A DNA stretch of 64,000 nt from Ariolimax columbianus (lineage: Eukaryota > Mollusca > Gastropoda > Stylommatophora > Arionidae): the NCBI GenBank assembly GCA_036924085.1, contig JAVGWX010000007.1:76686948-76750947 (forward strand), written 5' to 3'. The notes below the pieces were generated by a model. The model saw only the letters and a list, made by a program, of their open reading frames with translations. It had not been told where the DNA came from and searched no databases. The position numbers and the translations under genes are program-made. This document shows, in pieces, positions 11,361 to 21,119 of this stretch (position 1 is the first letter of the stretch; each line of letters starts with the position of its first letter).

Positions 11361-11600
11361 GCCAAGATTAATGTGTATATGTGCTTAAGTATATGTGGCT
11401 GTGTCCTTGTGCGACTGTTTATGTGATGAGCACCATGTCATATGCTAAGATTAACGTGTATATGTGCCAAAGTATCTGTGTTTTGTCCTTGTGCGACTGT
11501 TTATGTGATGAGCACAATGTAATATGCCAAGATTAATGTGTATATGTACTTAAGTATCTGTGTTTGTGTCCTTGTGCATGAACACGACTGTTTATGAATG
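11333..11600. repeat. Tandem repeat of about 88 bp derived from LINE D
   Basis: GTTTATGTGATGAGCACAAT followed by GTCATATGCCAAGATTAA is repeated about three times (units starting near 11333, 11419 and 11499). The first unit overlaps the LINE D RT active-site codons, so the array appears to have grown out of the LINE. Confidence 0.75.
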
Positions 11601-12200
11601 TGTATGTGAGAAGGCGTTTGCTTGTGTATGAGAATGTTTATGTACTGTACGTCCCTGTGTGTGAGTAATTGTGTATGTTTACGTGTCCATATGTATACAT
11701 GAAAATGTATATATGTGTGACCATTGGTGTGTATGTAATTGTATATGAGGTGTCTTAATGTATGTGCGTGTTAATGTGGTGTTCTAATATATGTGAGTGC
11801 TTATGTGGTGTCGTAATGTATGGGACTTTATATGTTGTACGTTATTATATGTGAGTCTTTATGTGGTGTCCTGCTGTCTGTGAGTGTTTATGTGGTGTCC
11901 TAATCTATGTGAGTGTTTATGTGGTATCTAGTGTATGTGAGTGTTTATGTGGTGTCCTAATCTATGTGAGTGTTTATGTGGTATCTAGTGTATGTGAGTG
12001 TTTATGTGGTGTCCTGCTGTCTGTGAGTGTTTATGTGGTGTCCTACTCTATGTGAATGTTTATGTGGTGTCCTACTCTATGTGAGTGTTTATGTGGTATC
12101 TACTGTATGTGAGTGTTTATGTGGTGTCCCACTGTCTGTGAGTGTTTACATGGAGTCCCACTGTTTGTGAGTGTAAATGTTGTACCCTAATGTATATGAG
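11600..12200. repeat. GTGTTTATGTGGTGTCC-type minisatellite
   Basis: Degenerate units of about 27-31 bp (TGTGAGTGTTTATGTGGTGT, CCTACTCTA) fill this stretch and grade from the preceding 88-bp repeats. The cysteine/valine-rich frame across it is an artefact. Confidence 0.85.
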
Positions 12201-12637
12201 GGCGTATAGTATGTCCATGTGTGCGTTAATATTATTATGTTGTGTTTCCTCTTCGCGGACCGTATATATTACATTTTCTAACATCTGAAACTCATTTATA
12301 TATTTAAATTTCTGTTTTCATAAAGAAAACACGGAGATGAAGAGGACAAAAAAATGTGTTTGAGCAAGAGAACTGCGACGGTAAAGGATACACTAACGTT
12401 TGCGGTTAAACTATCCCAGACATGTGTGCTTTTTGACCTTGCTTGTAAGTTAGAACAGCGTGCTTGTCAATTATTTACCAGCTAAATCTGGGTTACCTCC
12501 TTGTTGTTAAATCCCGGAACTTCCATTTCTAATTTCACGGAAAATCTCCGTCCCGCAAATAAAACCGACGTCGTAATGGTAATTATGCTTGACGATATCG
12601 TTAGTTCCGTTAGCGATTGTTCCTGGTTGCTCAAGGG
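12201..12637 (+). promoter_or_regulatory. Upstream region of the secreted effector-like gene
   Basis: Unique-looking sequence before the TATA box. Two NF-kappaB/Rel-like decamers occur: CGGAACTTCC at 12515-12524 and GGAAAATCTCC at 12539-12549, about 150 and 125 bp before the expected start of transcription. Each departs by one or two bases from the usual GGGRNNYYCC form, so this is suggestive only. Confidence 0.35.
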
Positions 12638-12646
12638 TATATAAAG
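12638..12646 (+). promoter_or_regulatory. TATA box
   Basis: TATATAAAG lies 177 bp before the start codon at 12823. Transcription would begin near 12665-12670 (GACAACAGTAG), giving a 5' leader of about 155 bases. Confidence 0.6.
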
Positions 12647-12822
12647 ATGTCGCCAGGTCTGACAACAGTAGTTTCTGCAGCCTTTTACTTTGAGACTACA
12701 ACAACTAGAAGCAAGAGCTTGCCAATAAAGTCAAGTCTGTTCAAGATTTGTTTTGTTTAGTCCTTAATAATTTTATTTGCACTTTGAAGCAGTTTGAAAG
12801 AAATCAGTACTACGTCACTGCC

Positions 12823-13072
12823 ATGATGGTTTCTATGAAGCTTACAGTCCTTCTTGGCGTCGCAGTTTTGGCATCTTTTGCATCATCAGCTGTCGTCACC
12901 CCAAACTATAATGGCACCACGATTAATGATGACAAAAACCAAGCCCTTCTTGATGTCACCGACGACAACGATTATAGCACTGAGTTATATGGAAAGCTTT
13001 ATACACTTCTCTCAGATGAAGAACAAAAAGACCTGGCCGATGAAGAAGACAAACAGATTATTGTCGGGCTAG
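12823..13072 (+). CDS. Effector-like gene, exon 1 (signal peptide and pro-region)
   Basis: ATG at 12823 (a second ATG follows at 12826) begins the hydrophobic signal sequence. An upstream in-frame extension exists, but it adds no signal-like sequence and lies in the predicted leader. The exon ends CTAG|GTGAGT in phase 1. The pro-region is strongly acidic (DDNDYSTELYG, SDEEQKDLADEED). Confidence 0.8.
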
Positions 13073-16000
13073 GTGAGTATTTCATTATCCTGACTGGTTG
13101 TTTTTTCTTGCTTCACCTCTTCCAATTATCATGCAAATGTAAATTTTATAAAACAATTATTCCATTTTACTTACCCATTTTTTCATTATTAAGATTGTGT
13201 TAAGCTTTGAAAAGAATAAACTCGAATAAATATTGATTATTATTGTTGTATTTGGTGCATAATTATGGTTGCTGGACAAGTCTATTTTTGCAGATAACGA
13301 TATGTCTCTGTGCCTTTAAGGGACGTTGTTACTGCGTTAAACAAAAATACCGGCAAATGGAAAAAACAAACTTTCTCTCATTTAACAGATCTCTTGGTTG
13401 GCACACACATTTTACAAGGCCGTAGAGATGGTGCTGATTCTGTAGTTTCTGGCGTGAATAATTCAAGAACAGAAGGAGGTCGCCAGAAACGATGGATTCC
13501 TCTCGTCGCTAGGGGAATTTTTACGGCTGGCCGGGCTCTGTTCAAGGGTGCAGCCAGAGCTCCTAAACCAACATTCAGTGGTAGCCGTATAACTCAATCG
13601 TACACCAGGTAAGTGGTAGCAGTATAACTCAATCGTACACCAGGTAAGTGGTAGCCGTATTACTCAATCGTACACCAGGTAAGTAGTAGCCGTACTACTC
13701 AATCGTACACCAGGTAAGTGGTAGCCGTACTACTCAATCGTACACCAGGTAAGTAGTAACCGCTTTTCTCACAATTTCAGCAGTTAATCAATAACGGTGT
13801 TACTCAACAACAGACTAGTTTAAAAAATGATAGCTATTCAATAGTACACCAGGTAAGTAATAGCAGTATCACTTAACGTTACACCAGATAAATGGTAGCC
13901 GAATCACTTAACGTTACACCTGGTAAGTATTAGACACGTACTTCAACAGTACACCAGGCAAACGGTAGCCTTGCCCCGCCATAGTTCAGCAGGTAAGTTG
14001 AAACATAAAATCAGTTAATTTATAGAGATAAAATAATAAACATAATCTTAAATAGAGTCCAGTATAACATGGGACAATGCCAAATTTGATAAAAATTCGA
14101 TCCACATTACATAGAGACACAATGTTCACTTGGGTCTAAAATGTAAACAGTTACACAATTACGTCAATAAATCGCTGTAAAAATAATAAACGTATTACGT
14201 AGATTCAAGAACAACGAATTCATTTGATACCACTGACAAAGTGTTTTTTTAATGTGTGGTGTTTCAGCCACATCTAGTTGTATTTTCAAGGCGGTTAAAT
14301 AAATATTGTCACCTCAAACTGACTAGAAGTAAATTATATTAGAAGCTGCATTATGAGAAACATTGAACTCAAATCTCCATGAATGACGAAACCCCGTCAA
14401 ATAAACAAATTACTATCAAGCAGGGCGAGAACTTGATCATAGGTAAGAAAGCCGCAAACGCCTTTGTCGATGACTATGCCAGAGCAAACCACATCGAGGT
14501 CCCTGCAGATAAGCATACATACATTAGCGAATAGCTAAAGGGACACGAAAACATAAATACGGCTCCTGAAGAGCACATGATGGCCAAACTAACAATGCGC
14601 GAAATGGAAGAGGCTATGAGAACACTAAAGAAAAGGAAATCTCCCGGAAAAGACGGGATAACAAACGAAATGCTGATGGGGCTGGGCCAAACAGCGAAGA
14701 AAAAACTACTATCAGTCCTGAACCAAAGCTGGAAAAGGGGTATTGTACCCCAGGCATGGAAAGATGCAATACTGGTACCAGTACCAAAAACAGGAAAGGA
14801 CAAAACAGATCCAAATGGATACAGGCCCATAAGCCTACTGAGCTGTGTCGGCAAGCTGATGGAACGGATGATAAACACCAGACTGATGTGGCATCTGGAA
14901 GAAAAACGAATACTAATTCCACAGCAAGCCGGCTTCAGACAGCACAGATCCACTGAGGACCAGGTCATCCTCATAGCCCAGGAGATATAAGATGCCTACC
15001 AGGCACAGAAACACACAGTAGCTGTTTGGGTGGATCTGGAAAAGGCATTTGACAAAGTCTGGAAGGATGGACTTAGAGTCAAGCTAAGAAGAAGTGATGT
15101 CTGTGGGAAGATGTACAAGTGGATCAACCACTACCTCAAACAAAGAACGGCCAGAGTCCAAGTACAAGGGCAGATGAGCAAAAAGGTGACACTCGAGCAG
15201 GGAGTACCCCAAGGGGGAGTATTGTCACCCACACTCTTCCTGGTATATATAAACGATATTACAGAGAATATACCAAAAAGAGTCCATAGCTCAATGTTTG
15301 CAGACGATCTGGCTATGTGGACCTCTGAAAAGAATCTCACCATAGCAAGAAATCGGATGCAGACGGCCCTAACATCGCTGGAAGAGTGGGCGAACTCATG
15401 GCTGGTCAAAATAAACGAGGAGAAAACCACGTGCACAATATTCTCGCTCTCATTAAAACCCCAAAGTACCAACTTAAGGCTAAATGGCAAAATCCTGCAG
15501 CCAAACGACAACCCAACCTATCTGGGAGTCACATTTGATCGGCGCATGACATGGAAAAGTCAGATTGAGAGAAACCGAATGAAAGCCAGAGAAAGAATGG
15601 CGATCATGAGGAAACTTGCTGGCACAAGCTGGGGAGCAGACGAAGGCATACTTAAGAAACTGTACACTGGAAGAGTGAGACCAGTTCTCGAGTATGGCAT
15701 TGCGGCATGGACAACCGCAGCGAAGGCGAACTTCGATAAAGTTAACAAACTTCAAAACCAAGCCATGAGAATTATAACAGGTGGCATGAAGTCAACGCCA
15801 ATTGTAGAACTTGAAAAGATTACAAAACTGCAATCCATGACCGATAGAAGAGACTGCAGAGCCCAGCTGCAGTCAGAGAAACTCAGAAGACTGACGGACC
15901 ATCCAATGTACCAGAGACTAAACAATTTGGGAAATGGGAAACTAAAGCGGAGAAACTTTGCAGAAATAGCCAAAGCAAAGATGCACGAAGATCCCATAAA

Positions 16001-17963
16001 CGCACTAACAACACCAAAACCCATCACTACTGTACGAAAACCTACTTGGAGGCAGGATATATTTCCAGAGGTGGTAGAAAATATACCAGGTATTGCAAAC
16101 AAAAACTGCCAGAGTGAAAAAGAAAGGAGAGACACTACCCTAAGCTTCATAACGAAAAGCTACCCAAGCATGGACTGGACCCATGCATACACCGACGGTT
16201 CTGTAACAAACACTACACAGAACGGAGGGGCAGGGGCATTCCTGAACCTACCAAATGGCAGAAAAATAACACTGTCATTCGCTACTGGTAAGTACACAAG
16301 CAATTTCAGAGCAGAGGCAGAGGCACTGAGGGCGGCAGTGGAAGAAATGGTAACACACAGTGAAAATGAGAGCCATATAGTCCTGCTGACAGATGCTCTC
16401 GAAGTAGTCACAGCGCTAAAAAGCCAGAAAAACACTGAGCTTAAAGACTTAAGAGCAGCACTCTGCAAACTGTGCCAGCAGTCCGCACCAAAAAGGGTAG
16501 TGGTACAGTGGGTTCCGTCACACTGCAACATCCAAGGCAACGAGGAGGCAGACAGACTGGCAAAAGAAGGTGCAAGGCTACCACAAACAGATACCATTAT
16601 GACGTACGAAGAGTCAAAACGGCTTATCAAAGCCAGATACATGACCAAATGGGAAACCTAACATACTGGTTACACCAAAAACGATGCCTATTACCAGTTG
16701 AACCGAAGAGAGCAGGTCGTTGTCTTCAGACTTCGCACTGGCCACAACAGACTGAGGTACCACCTATTCAACAAATTGAAGATAGGGTGTACCGACGAAT
16801 GCCCGTGCGGTACTGGTAAAATGTCCACTGAACATCTGCTGCAGAACTGCCCGACATACGAGGATCAGAGAGAGCAGATGTGGCCATTGCCAGTGGAACT
16901 GCAAGACAAGCTCTATGGTAGTGGCGAGAGTCTCAGGATGACCGCCGCTTTTTTCGAGAAAATAATGGTTACTGTCTGACTGTGTACGCAGAAGAAGAAG
17001 AAGAAGAAGAACTCAAATCTTTTCTGGAATTACCAGAATTGCTAATTTTTCCCACTATCCCCGTTTCAGGACTTGTTTTCAAAGATATTACCAACACCAG
17101 CTGTTTTCGGTTCATTTCTCATGTCAGTTTGAGCCCTCCCACAAACCCCCCAATCCCTTACCGCGTTTACTGTTTTTTGTCATATCCTTGTAAATAGTAT
17201 TCACACATCTTAATCAATCAATCAATCAATCAATCAACATTGCGTTTAAGCAACCATGGCCGTCGCGTCGAATGACAATGTCCATGACCACGCTTGATGG
17301 CCGCGCCCCTAACGGCGAAGTAGCGATATGTTTCAGCCAGGAGTTGCGAGTGTGGCCCCGATGACGTCTCCAAGATAAGCACGACCTCTTCCCGTTCCGG
17401 GGCATCGTGTGGGTTGAAGTACACAAATAAGTTGCCTCTCAGAAATATCGACGGTACAGTTTAAAACAAATCTTTAAGCGAATTGACAACGAGTTTATGA
17501 GGAAAATAACACAAACTGAATAAAGATAGTAAATGAAAACAATAAAACGCTCAACATTCAGTTTTAAATTAGAACAATTAAAGATAGGAAACAGTGTTTC
17601 TACATACTAATGGTTGTAACGAGAACATATAATTTACTTGAAGTATTCGTCCATGAAATCTTTTCTTTTGTACTACACAATTTTTATTCTGCTTTTGCCT
17701 TTGAATGACATGACGTAATACTATATTACATGTTACTTGACAGAAACGGTAATTACAATGATGCTCTTCGCGATTTCAACCGATTCAAACCAAAGGGGGT
17801 GAAAAGTTTCTCTAATAACGGAATCAGCGGAAGAACAGGAACAGTTGGCAACCACAGGTTCACAGTCCGAGATGGAAGCAAGCAAGGATCACCTACTCTG
17901 GAAATTCGATCTCCCAGAACTAACGGGGAGTACGTCCGAAAATTTAGATACGATAAAAAGTAA
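12823..17963 (+). CDS. Secreted, furin-processed effector-like precursor (three exons)
   Basis: Gene span; coding exons are 12823-13072, 13389-13608 and 17744-17963 (690 nt, 229 residues plus TAA). Splice phases agree (1, then 2) and all sites are GT-AG with good consensus. Residues 1-23 form a signal peptide (MKLTVLLGVAVLASF core), 24-114 an acidic pro-region, and RQKR at 115-118 a furin-type site. The predicted mature protein (119-229, 111 residues) has no cysteine. It opens with a basic amphipathic segment (WIPLVARGIFTAGRALFKG) and ends with a 72-residue module encoded by exon 3, rich in glycine and basic residues, with DALRDFN, GNHRFTVRDG and PTLEI motifs. By general shape the module resembles small C-terminal effector modules of bacterial polymorphic toxins (Rhs, LXG or CDI type). 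That is recall, not a search result. Expected role: secreted defence or venom-type effector; target unknown. Oddities: tandem splice donors after exon 2 and a LINE in intron 2. No canonical AATAAA was seen soon after the stop. Confidence 0.75.
13389..13608 (+). CDS. Effector-like gene, exon 2 (end of pro-region, RQKR site, cationic segment)
   Basis: The acceptor TTTCTCTCATTTAACAG ends at 13388 and completes the split codon as GAT. The exon carries GRRDGADSVVSG, EGGRQKRW and the amphipathic segment, and ends ACACCAG|GTAAGT in phase 2. Reading past this donor meets TAA within the first intronic codon. Confidence 0.8.
13577..13755 (+). repeat. 35-bp tandem array of exon 2 end plus splice donor
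   Basis: The block GTAGCCGTATAACTCAATCG, TACACCAG|GTAAGT is repeated with donors at 13609, 13644, 13679, 13714 and 13749, exactly 35 bp apart. The first copy is coding exon 2 and the rest lie in intron 2. Donors 2-5 keep CAG|GTAAGT intact. Confidence 0.95.
13835..14000 (+). repeat. Degenerate continuation of the donor array
   Basis: More diverged units with TACACCAG or TTCAGCAG before GGTAAGT, GATAAAT or GCAAACG occur up to about 13997. At least three (near 13852, 13922 and 13991) keep a GGTAAGT donor-like core. Confidence 0.75.
14001..14364. other. Intron 2 sequence, nothing recognised
   Basis: AT-rich intronic sequence between the donor array and the LINE B insertion. The left target-site duplication GAACTCAAATCT is at 14365-14376. 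Confidence 0.5.
14377..17008 (+). mobile_element. LINE B copy 2, nearly intact, in intron 2
   Basis: The 12-bp duplication GAACTCAAATCT (14365-14376 and 17009-17020) brackets the element, which ends in ACGCAGAAGAAG repeats. From about 14381 to 16979 one frame runs almost unbroken: MNDETPSNKQITIKQGENLI, SPGKDGITNEML, NGYRPISLLSCVGK, VDLEKAFDKVW, GVPQGGVLSPTLF, FADDLAMW, thumb, RNase H (AYTDGSVTNTTQNGGAGAF, LLTDALEVV, WVPSHCNIQGNEEADRLA) and the Cys/His end (CPCGTGKMSTEHLLQNCP). Only three stops interrupt it, near 14534, 14988 and 16659, with no frameshift seen. It is 5'-truncated: there is no endonuclease or ORF1. It lies in the same sense as the host gene. RT/RNase H roles are known for the family; the element itself is inactive. 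Confidence 0.92.
17021..17743. other. Intron 2, 3' part
   Basis: Contains an (ATCA)n run at about 17214-17237, followed by an unusually GC-rich block at 17238-17425, then AT-rich sequence to the acceptor (GTTACTTGACAG ending at 17743). Confidence 0.5.
17238..17425 (-). other. GC-rich block with an open minus-strand frame, unidentified
   Basis: A compositional island in an AT-rich intron. The minus strand encodes an open stretch with VYFNPHDAPEREEVVLILET, SSGPHSQLLAETYRYFAVRG and GHGHCHSTRRPWLLKRN. It reads more like protein than noise but has no start or splice context and matches no family I recognise. It could be a dispersed-repeat fragment or a captured exon. Confidence 0.3.
17744..17963 (+). 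CDS. Effector-like gene, exon 3 (polymorphic-toxin-like module)
   Basis: The acceptor ends at 17743 and the first base completes AG|A (Arg157). The exon encodes residues 158-229 and stops at TAA 17961-17963. The whole putative effector module is in this single exon. Conserved-looking positions are Asp167-Phe168-Asn169, His194-Arg195, Arg199, and PTLEI at 207-211. No catalytic residue can be assigned without a structural or profile match. Confidence 0.75.
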
Positions 17964-18306
17964 CGAAACAATTTGTGTGTGTTAAGGGGCCATTTTATTT
18001 TATTTAGATGAAGTTATATGAATGCCTTTGTATTTCATACTGCATAGTATAAGATTGACATGTTTATCTGCCTTACAAGTCATGTAATAATTGTTTGACT
18101 GATCAAATGCACTTATTTACTTACTTAACAGCTTTTCTTCTACCATTGCCTGTTTAGATCATATTTTCTATAAAGGGAGCAAAGAGATACCTCACTCACA
18201 TGCATATGCTAAGTTTCTGGCAGGTCGTGACGATCCTGAGACACAGTCACACTGGACTGCCTCTCTTCCGGGATAGTACAAACTAGTACTTAGTCCATCA
18301 TATCAT
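17964..18306. other. 3' flank of the effector-like gene
   Basis: Probable 3' untranslated region, then intergenic. No AATAAA or ATTAAA is obvious close to the stop; a TATAAA variant lies near 18170. No other gene is seen. Confidence 0.4.
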
Positions 18307-18316
18307 ATCATTGCCA

Positions 18317-18550
18317 GGGGACGGCGTGGCCTAGTGGATAAGTGGCACGACTCACAATCCGAAGTGCTGGGTTCGATCCCCATCACAGCACCGGCCGTTA
18401 CCCCGGGGAAGCAAACCCTTAGAAAATGCAGGAGGAAGCAGACCCTTACATAAAATGCATGCTGAAGTCGGATGCATTGGGCCGACAGGCGCAAAATAAA
18501 AACCACAGTGCAACGCACACCGCCTTGGGGATTAGAGAAATAAGGCGAAC

Positions 18551-18583
<33 letters not shown>
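18317..18583 (+). mobile_element. S1 tRNA-derived SINE (copy a)
   Basis: GGCCTAGTGGATAAGTGGC is a box A-like head and GGGTTCGATCCCC is box B. The body has GGAAGCAAACCCTTAGAAAA, GCAGGAGGAAGCAGACCC and GAAGTCGGATGCA, with a poly(A) tail of about 30. A 10-bp duplication ATCATTGCCA flanks it (18307-18316 and 18584-18593). Pol III transcription is inferred from the boxes. Confidence 0.9.
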
Positions 18584-18588
<5 letters not shown>

Positions 18589-18599
18589 TGCCAAACCCT

Positions 18600-18836
18600 A
18601 TAGACACGAGTGGGGAAGACTCGATAGTCCTGCAAGACAACTTCCCTAAGAGAGACAACTCTGACCAAAAACAACTGCTGCCTTGCAGATAGGCTGGGGA
18701 CACCCAAAGGCTAAGGAGGGTATCCCTACAGAAACGCCTGTTGAAATCGGATGCACTGAGCCACAGGCTTAACAAAATAAAACAGTGCAACGTATATCGC
18801 TGTAAACAGCGTACGATGAAGAAGAAGATCATATTT
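18600..18836 (+). mobile_element. S5 SINE-like element with GAA tail
   Basis: Contains GATAGGCTGGGGACACCCAA, a GAAATCGGATGCACTGAGCC block shared in part with S1, and ends AACAGCGTACGATGAAGAAG. The end resembles the 3' end of LINE B (GCGTACGAAGAAG), which suggests shared mobilisation machinery. The left boundary is uncertain. Confidence 0.5.
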
Positions 18837-18844
18837 TCTTAGTC

Positions 18845-19085
18845 ATGCAACCAGAGCGTGAGGCCTAGTCGAGAGTGTGCTGGCTTACTAGACTGGGATT
18901 ACAGCGTGCCCGGGTTCGAATTCAAGGACCGACCGCACCTTTAGTCGACCCAGCTGTAAACGGGTACATGAATTTTGATTTGGGGAAGGTAACAACAGCA
19001 AGGAAGGGAACTAGCTACCTCACCTCATTAAAGGCTGTCGTTTACATGAAGAGTTATCCTCATCCCCGACGGAAACTGTAGCCAT
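18845..19085 (+). mobile_element. Diverged S2-like SINE
   Basis: AGGCCTAGTCGAGAGTGTGC, TGGCTTACTAGACTGG, then GGGTTCGAATTC (box B) and GTCGACCCAGCTGTAAACGGGTAC, which parallels the S2 body. No clear tail is seen. Confidence 0.55.
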
Positions 19086-19089
19086 GTGA

Positions 19090-20400
19090 CTGATCTTTAC
19101 CTTTACTAGTTTCTACAGGAAACCCTCCTTAGTCGCCTTCTAGGATATGTCGGGCAGGTTCCAGTGTAACTCTCCTCAAGGCGACGCTGATGTATTTTTT
19201 AATAACTGTTTAAAGAGAAGGGGGAGGCGACTGGTCTGCATGCAGCCAATTACCCAAAAGATTATTCCTTCAAAACCTAAGTAAGGCATAAGTTTATTCT
19301 CTATCAGAAGTAAAATGCTTACCTAGCCTGCACAGTCCGTGGCGCTTGCAGGGGCAATAGGCATGTATTCCACATCCCAATAAATTCTACCGATGGAACA
19401 AAGAGGCGGGAATAAAAAACGTAGTGACAGTTTGAAGTTGTGATGACGTGTTCCATTATCTAAGCAGTAAGTCATTTATCTATTAAGTAACGAGGCTGCA
19501 CAGAGGTTCAGTGTTTTATATGTATATAATACACACACACATACATATATACACATACGCACACACACACACATAAGCGGGGATAGGGGGGAGTTTATTC
19601 AGTAAAAGCTAACTTCAGATTAAGTTCGCACTAAACTGAGCCCTAGATTTCATTTAACAAACATTCATTATGTGCCAGGACTGACAAGAGGTATGCCTGA
19701 TTAAGCAGTATACCCTTACGCATAGTTTTACCACACTTTCGTAGGGCATTGTACGTAGCTATCAGACAACCCAGTATTTAGGTATGGCTATCCTGAGAAT
19801 AAAAAAACAATGCAGGACAGGAATGAGAGTGTGGTGAAGAGCGCATGTTTGGCTTGCAATCCTAGAATACACTTCTGTTCAGTTTGGTCGGCTAGTCGGA
19901 CATTTACCACGGTATGACCACTTCTTCACGTACAGAAAGGATTGGCTTAATTACTGTACTGTAAAGCTGCCATAGTGGAACACACACAACACATTTTAAA
20001 CTGATGTACACACACACACACACACACATCCATACACTGGCCCATACATCTTGATATAACCTAATAGACTACAGCCTGGGGTTGAAAGTGATGTACCATC
20101 GTCTGTAGAATACAAAAGGGCAGACTTTCAAAACATTAAAAAAATACAAGAAATTTGGCTACATTTCTAACGAACACTCTGATCAGATAGCTCTATCGCA
20201 GATAATACTCGTATATTTGAGCACGTAGTAACTAAATCATGTATCATTGTTTCAGACTGATATTACATTCAATGCTCGCATTTGCAGAAATCGCTGCATA
20301 TGTATATTTGTTTACATCTGTGTCCTTGCATGTGAAAAATGTATTTTTTTAGATGAAATAAAAATGTATTCATTCGATCACGCTGGAGATATTCGTCTTT
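19090..20400. other. No gene recognised
   Basis: AT-rich, with CA repeats at about 19533-19575 and 20009-20030. Nothing else is supported. Confidence 0.4.
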
Positions 20401-20515
20401 TATCGTCTGTAATATGATTATATTGTCTTGTGATATTGTTGGTCAGATTGATACTATTGTTAACTGCTACAATTACAGGCTGCTGCTACGGAGGCTTCAT
20501 TTACGGCTGTCACCA

Positions 20516-20935
20516 TCGCTACAACAACAACAACAACAACAACTACTACTACTACTACTACTACTACTAGTACTACTACTACTACTATTACTACCACTAC
20601 AACAACTACTACTGCTACAACTGCTACTACTATTTCAACAACAACAACAACTACTACTACTACAACTACTACTACTACAATTACTACTTTTCATGTCACT
20701 ACTGTTACTACTACTATTACTTGCACTACTACTACTATAACTACTACTACTCCTGCTGCTATTACTACTATTACTACCACTACTACTACTACTATTACTA
20801 CCTCTACACCTCACGGTAGAAGAGGAGCGACTAAGTAAGTAACTACTACTACTACTACCACTACTGCTGCTACTACTACTACTGCTGCTGCTACTACTAC
20901 TATTACTACCACTACTACTTCTACTTCTACTACTG
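20516..20935. repeat. ACT/ACA trinucleotide array
   Basis: A long imperfect array of (CAA)n then (CTA)n, (ACT)n and (TGC)-containing triplets. The leucine/glutamine-rich open frame across it is an artefact. Confidence 0.95.
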
Positions 20936-21119
20936 CAGGCAACACATCAACACCACCATATTAACTACAGTTTCTACCACAATATATAAAACAACAAACA
21001 TCACCTCCCACATTTACAAAAACAATTCATATCAAAGGACCTGCATTGTACAATGACACTCATTACAACATACGTGTCGAAAGTTAGTGTGCACTATTAG
21101 AACACACTCTTTTTTATTA
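20936..21119. other. Spacer, nothing recognised
   Basis: Short AC-rich sequence without gene or repeat assignment. Confidence 0.3.

Noticed and set aside
12748..12822. In-frame extension of the effector-like protein upstream of 12823
   Set aside because: It would bury the signal peptide 25 residues inside, lies in the predicted leader, and the ATG at 12823/12826 begins the hydrophobic signal.
13294..13388. Alternative start of exon 2 at the TTTTTGCAG acceptor ending at 13293
   Set aside because: With the phase from exon 1, a TAA is met eight codons later. The acceptor ending at 13388 keeps the frame open and has a better pyrimidine tract.
16160..16648. Long minus-strand frames opposite LINE B copies (also in copies 1 and 3)
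   Set aside because: They are antisense shadows of the RT and RNase H coding frame.
12823..17963. Big defensin, macin or other cysteine-rich antimicrobial peptide
   Set aside because: The predicted mature protein has no cysteine at all, and the exon 3 module does not follow any disulfide framework.
18317..18583. Genuine tRNA gene
   Set aside because: Box A and box B are present, but the sequence continues into a SINE body and poly(A) tail with target-site duplications. The copies at 28486, 56660 and 59614 behave the same way.
20414..20740. Leucine/glutamine-rich open frame
   Set aside because: It is a reading of the ACT/ACA trinucleotide array.
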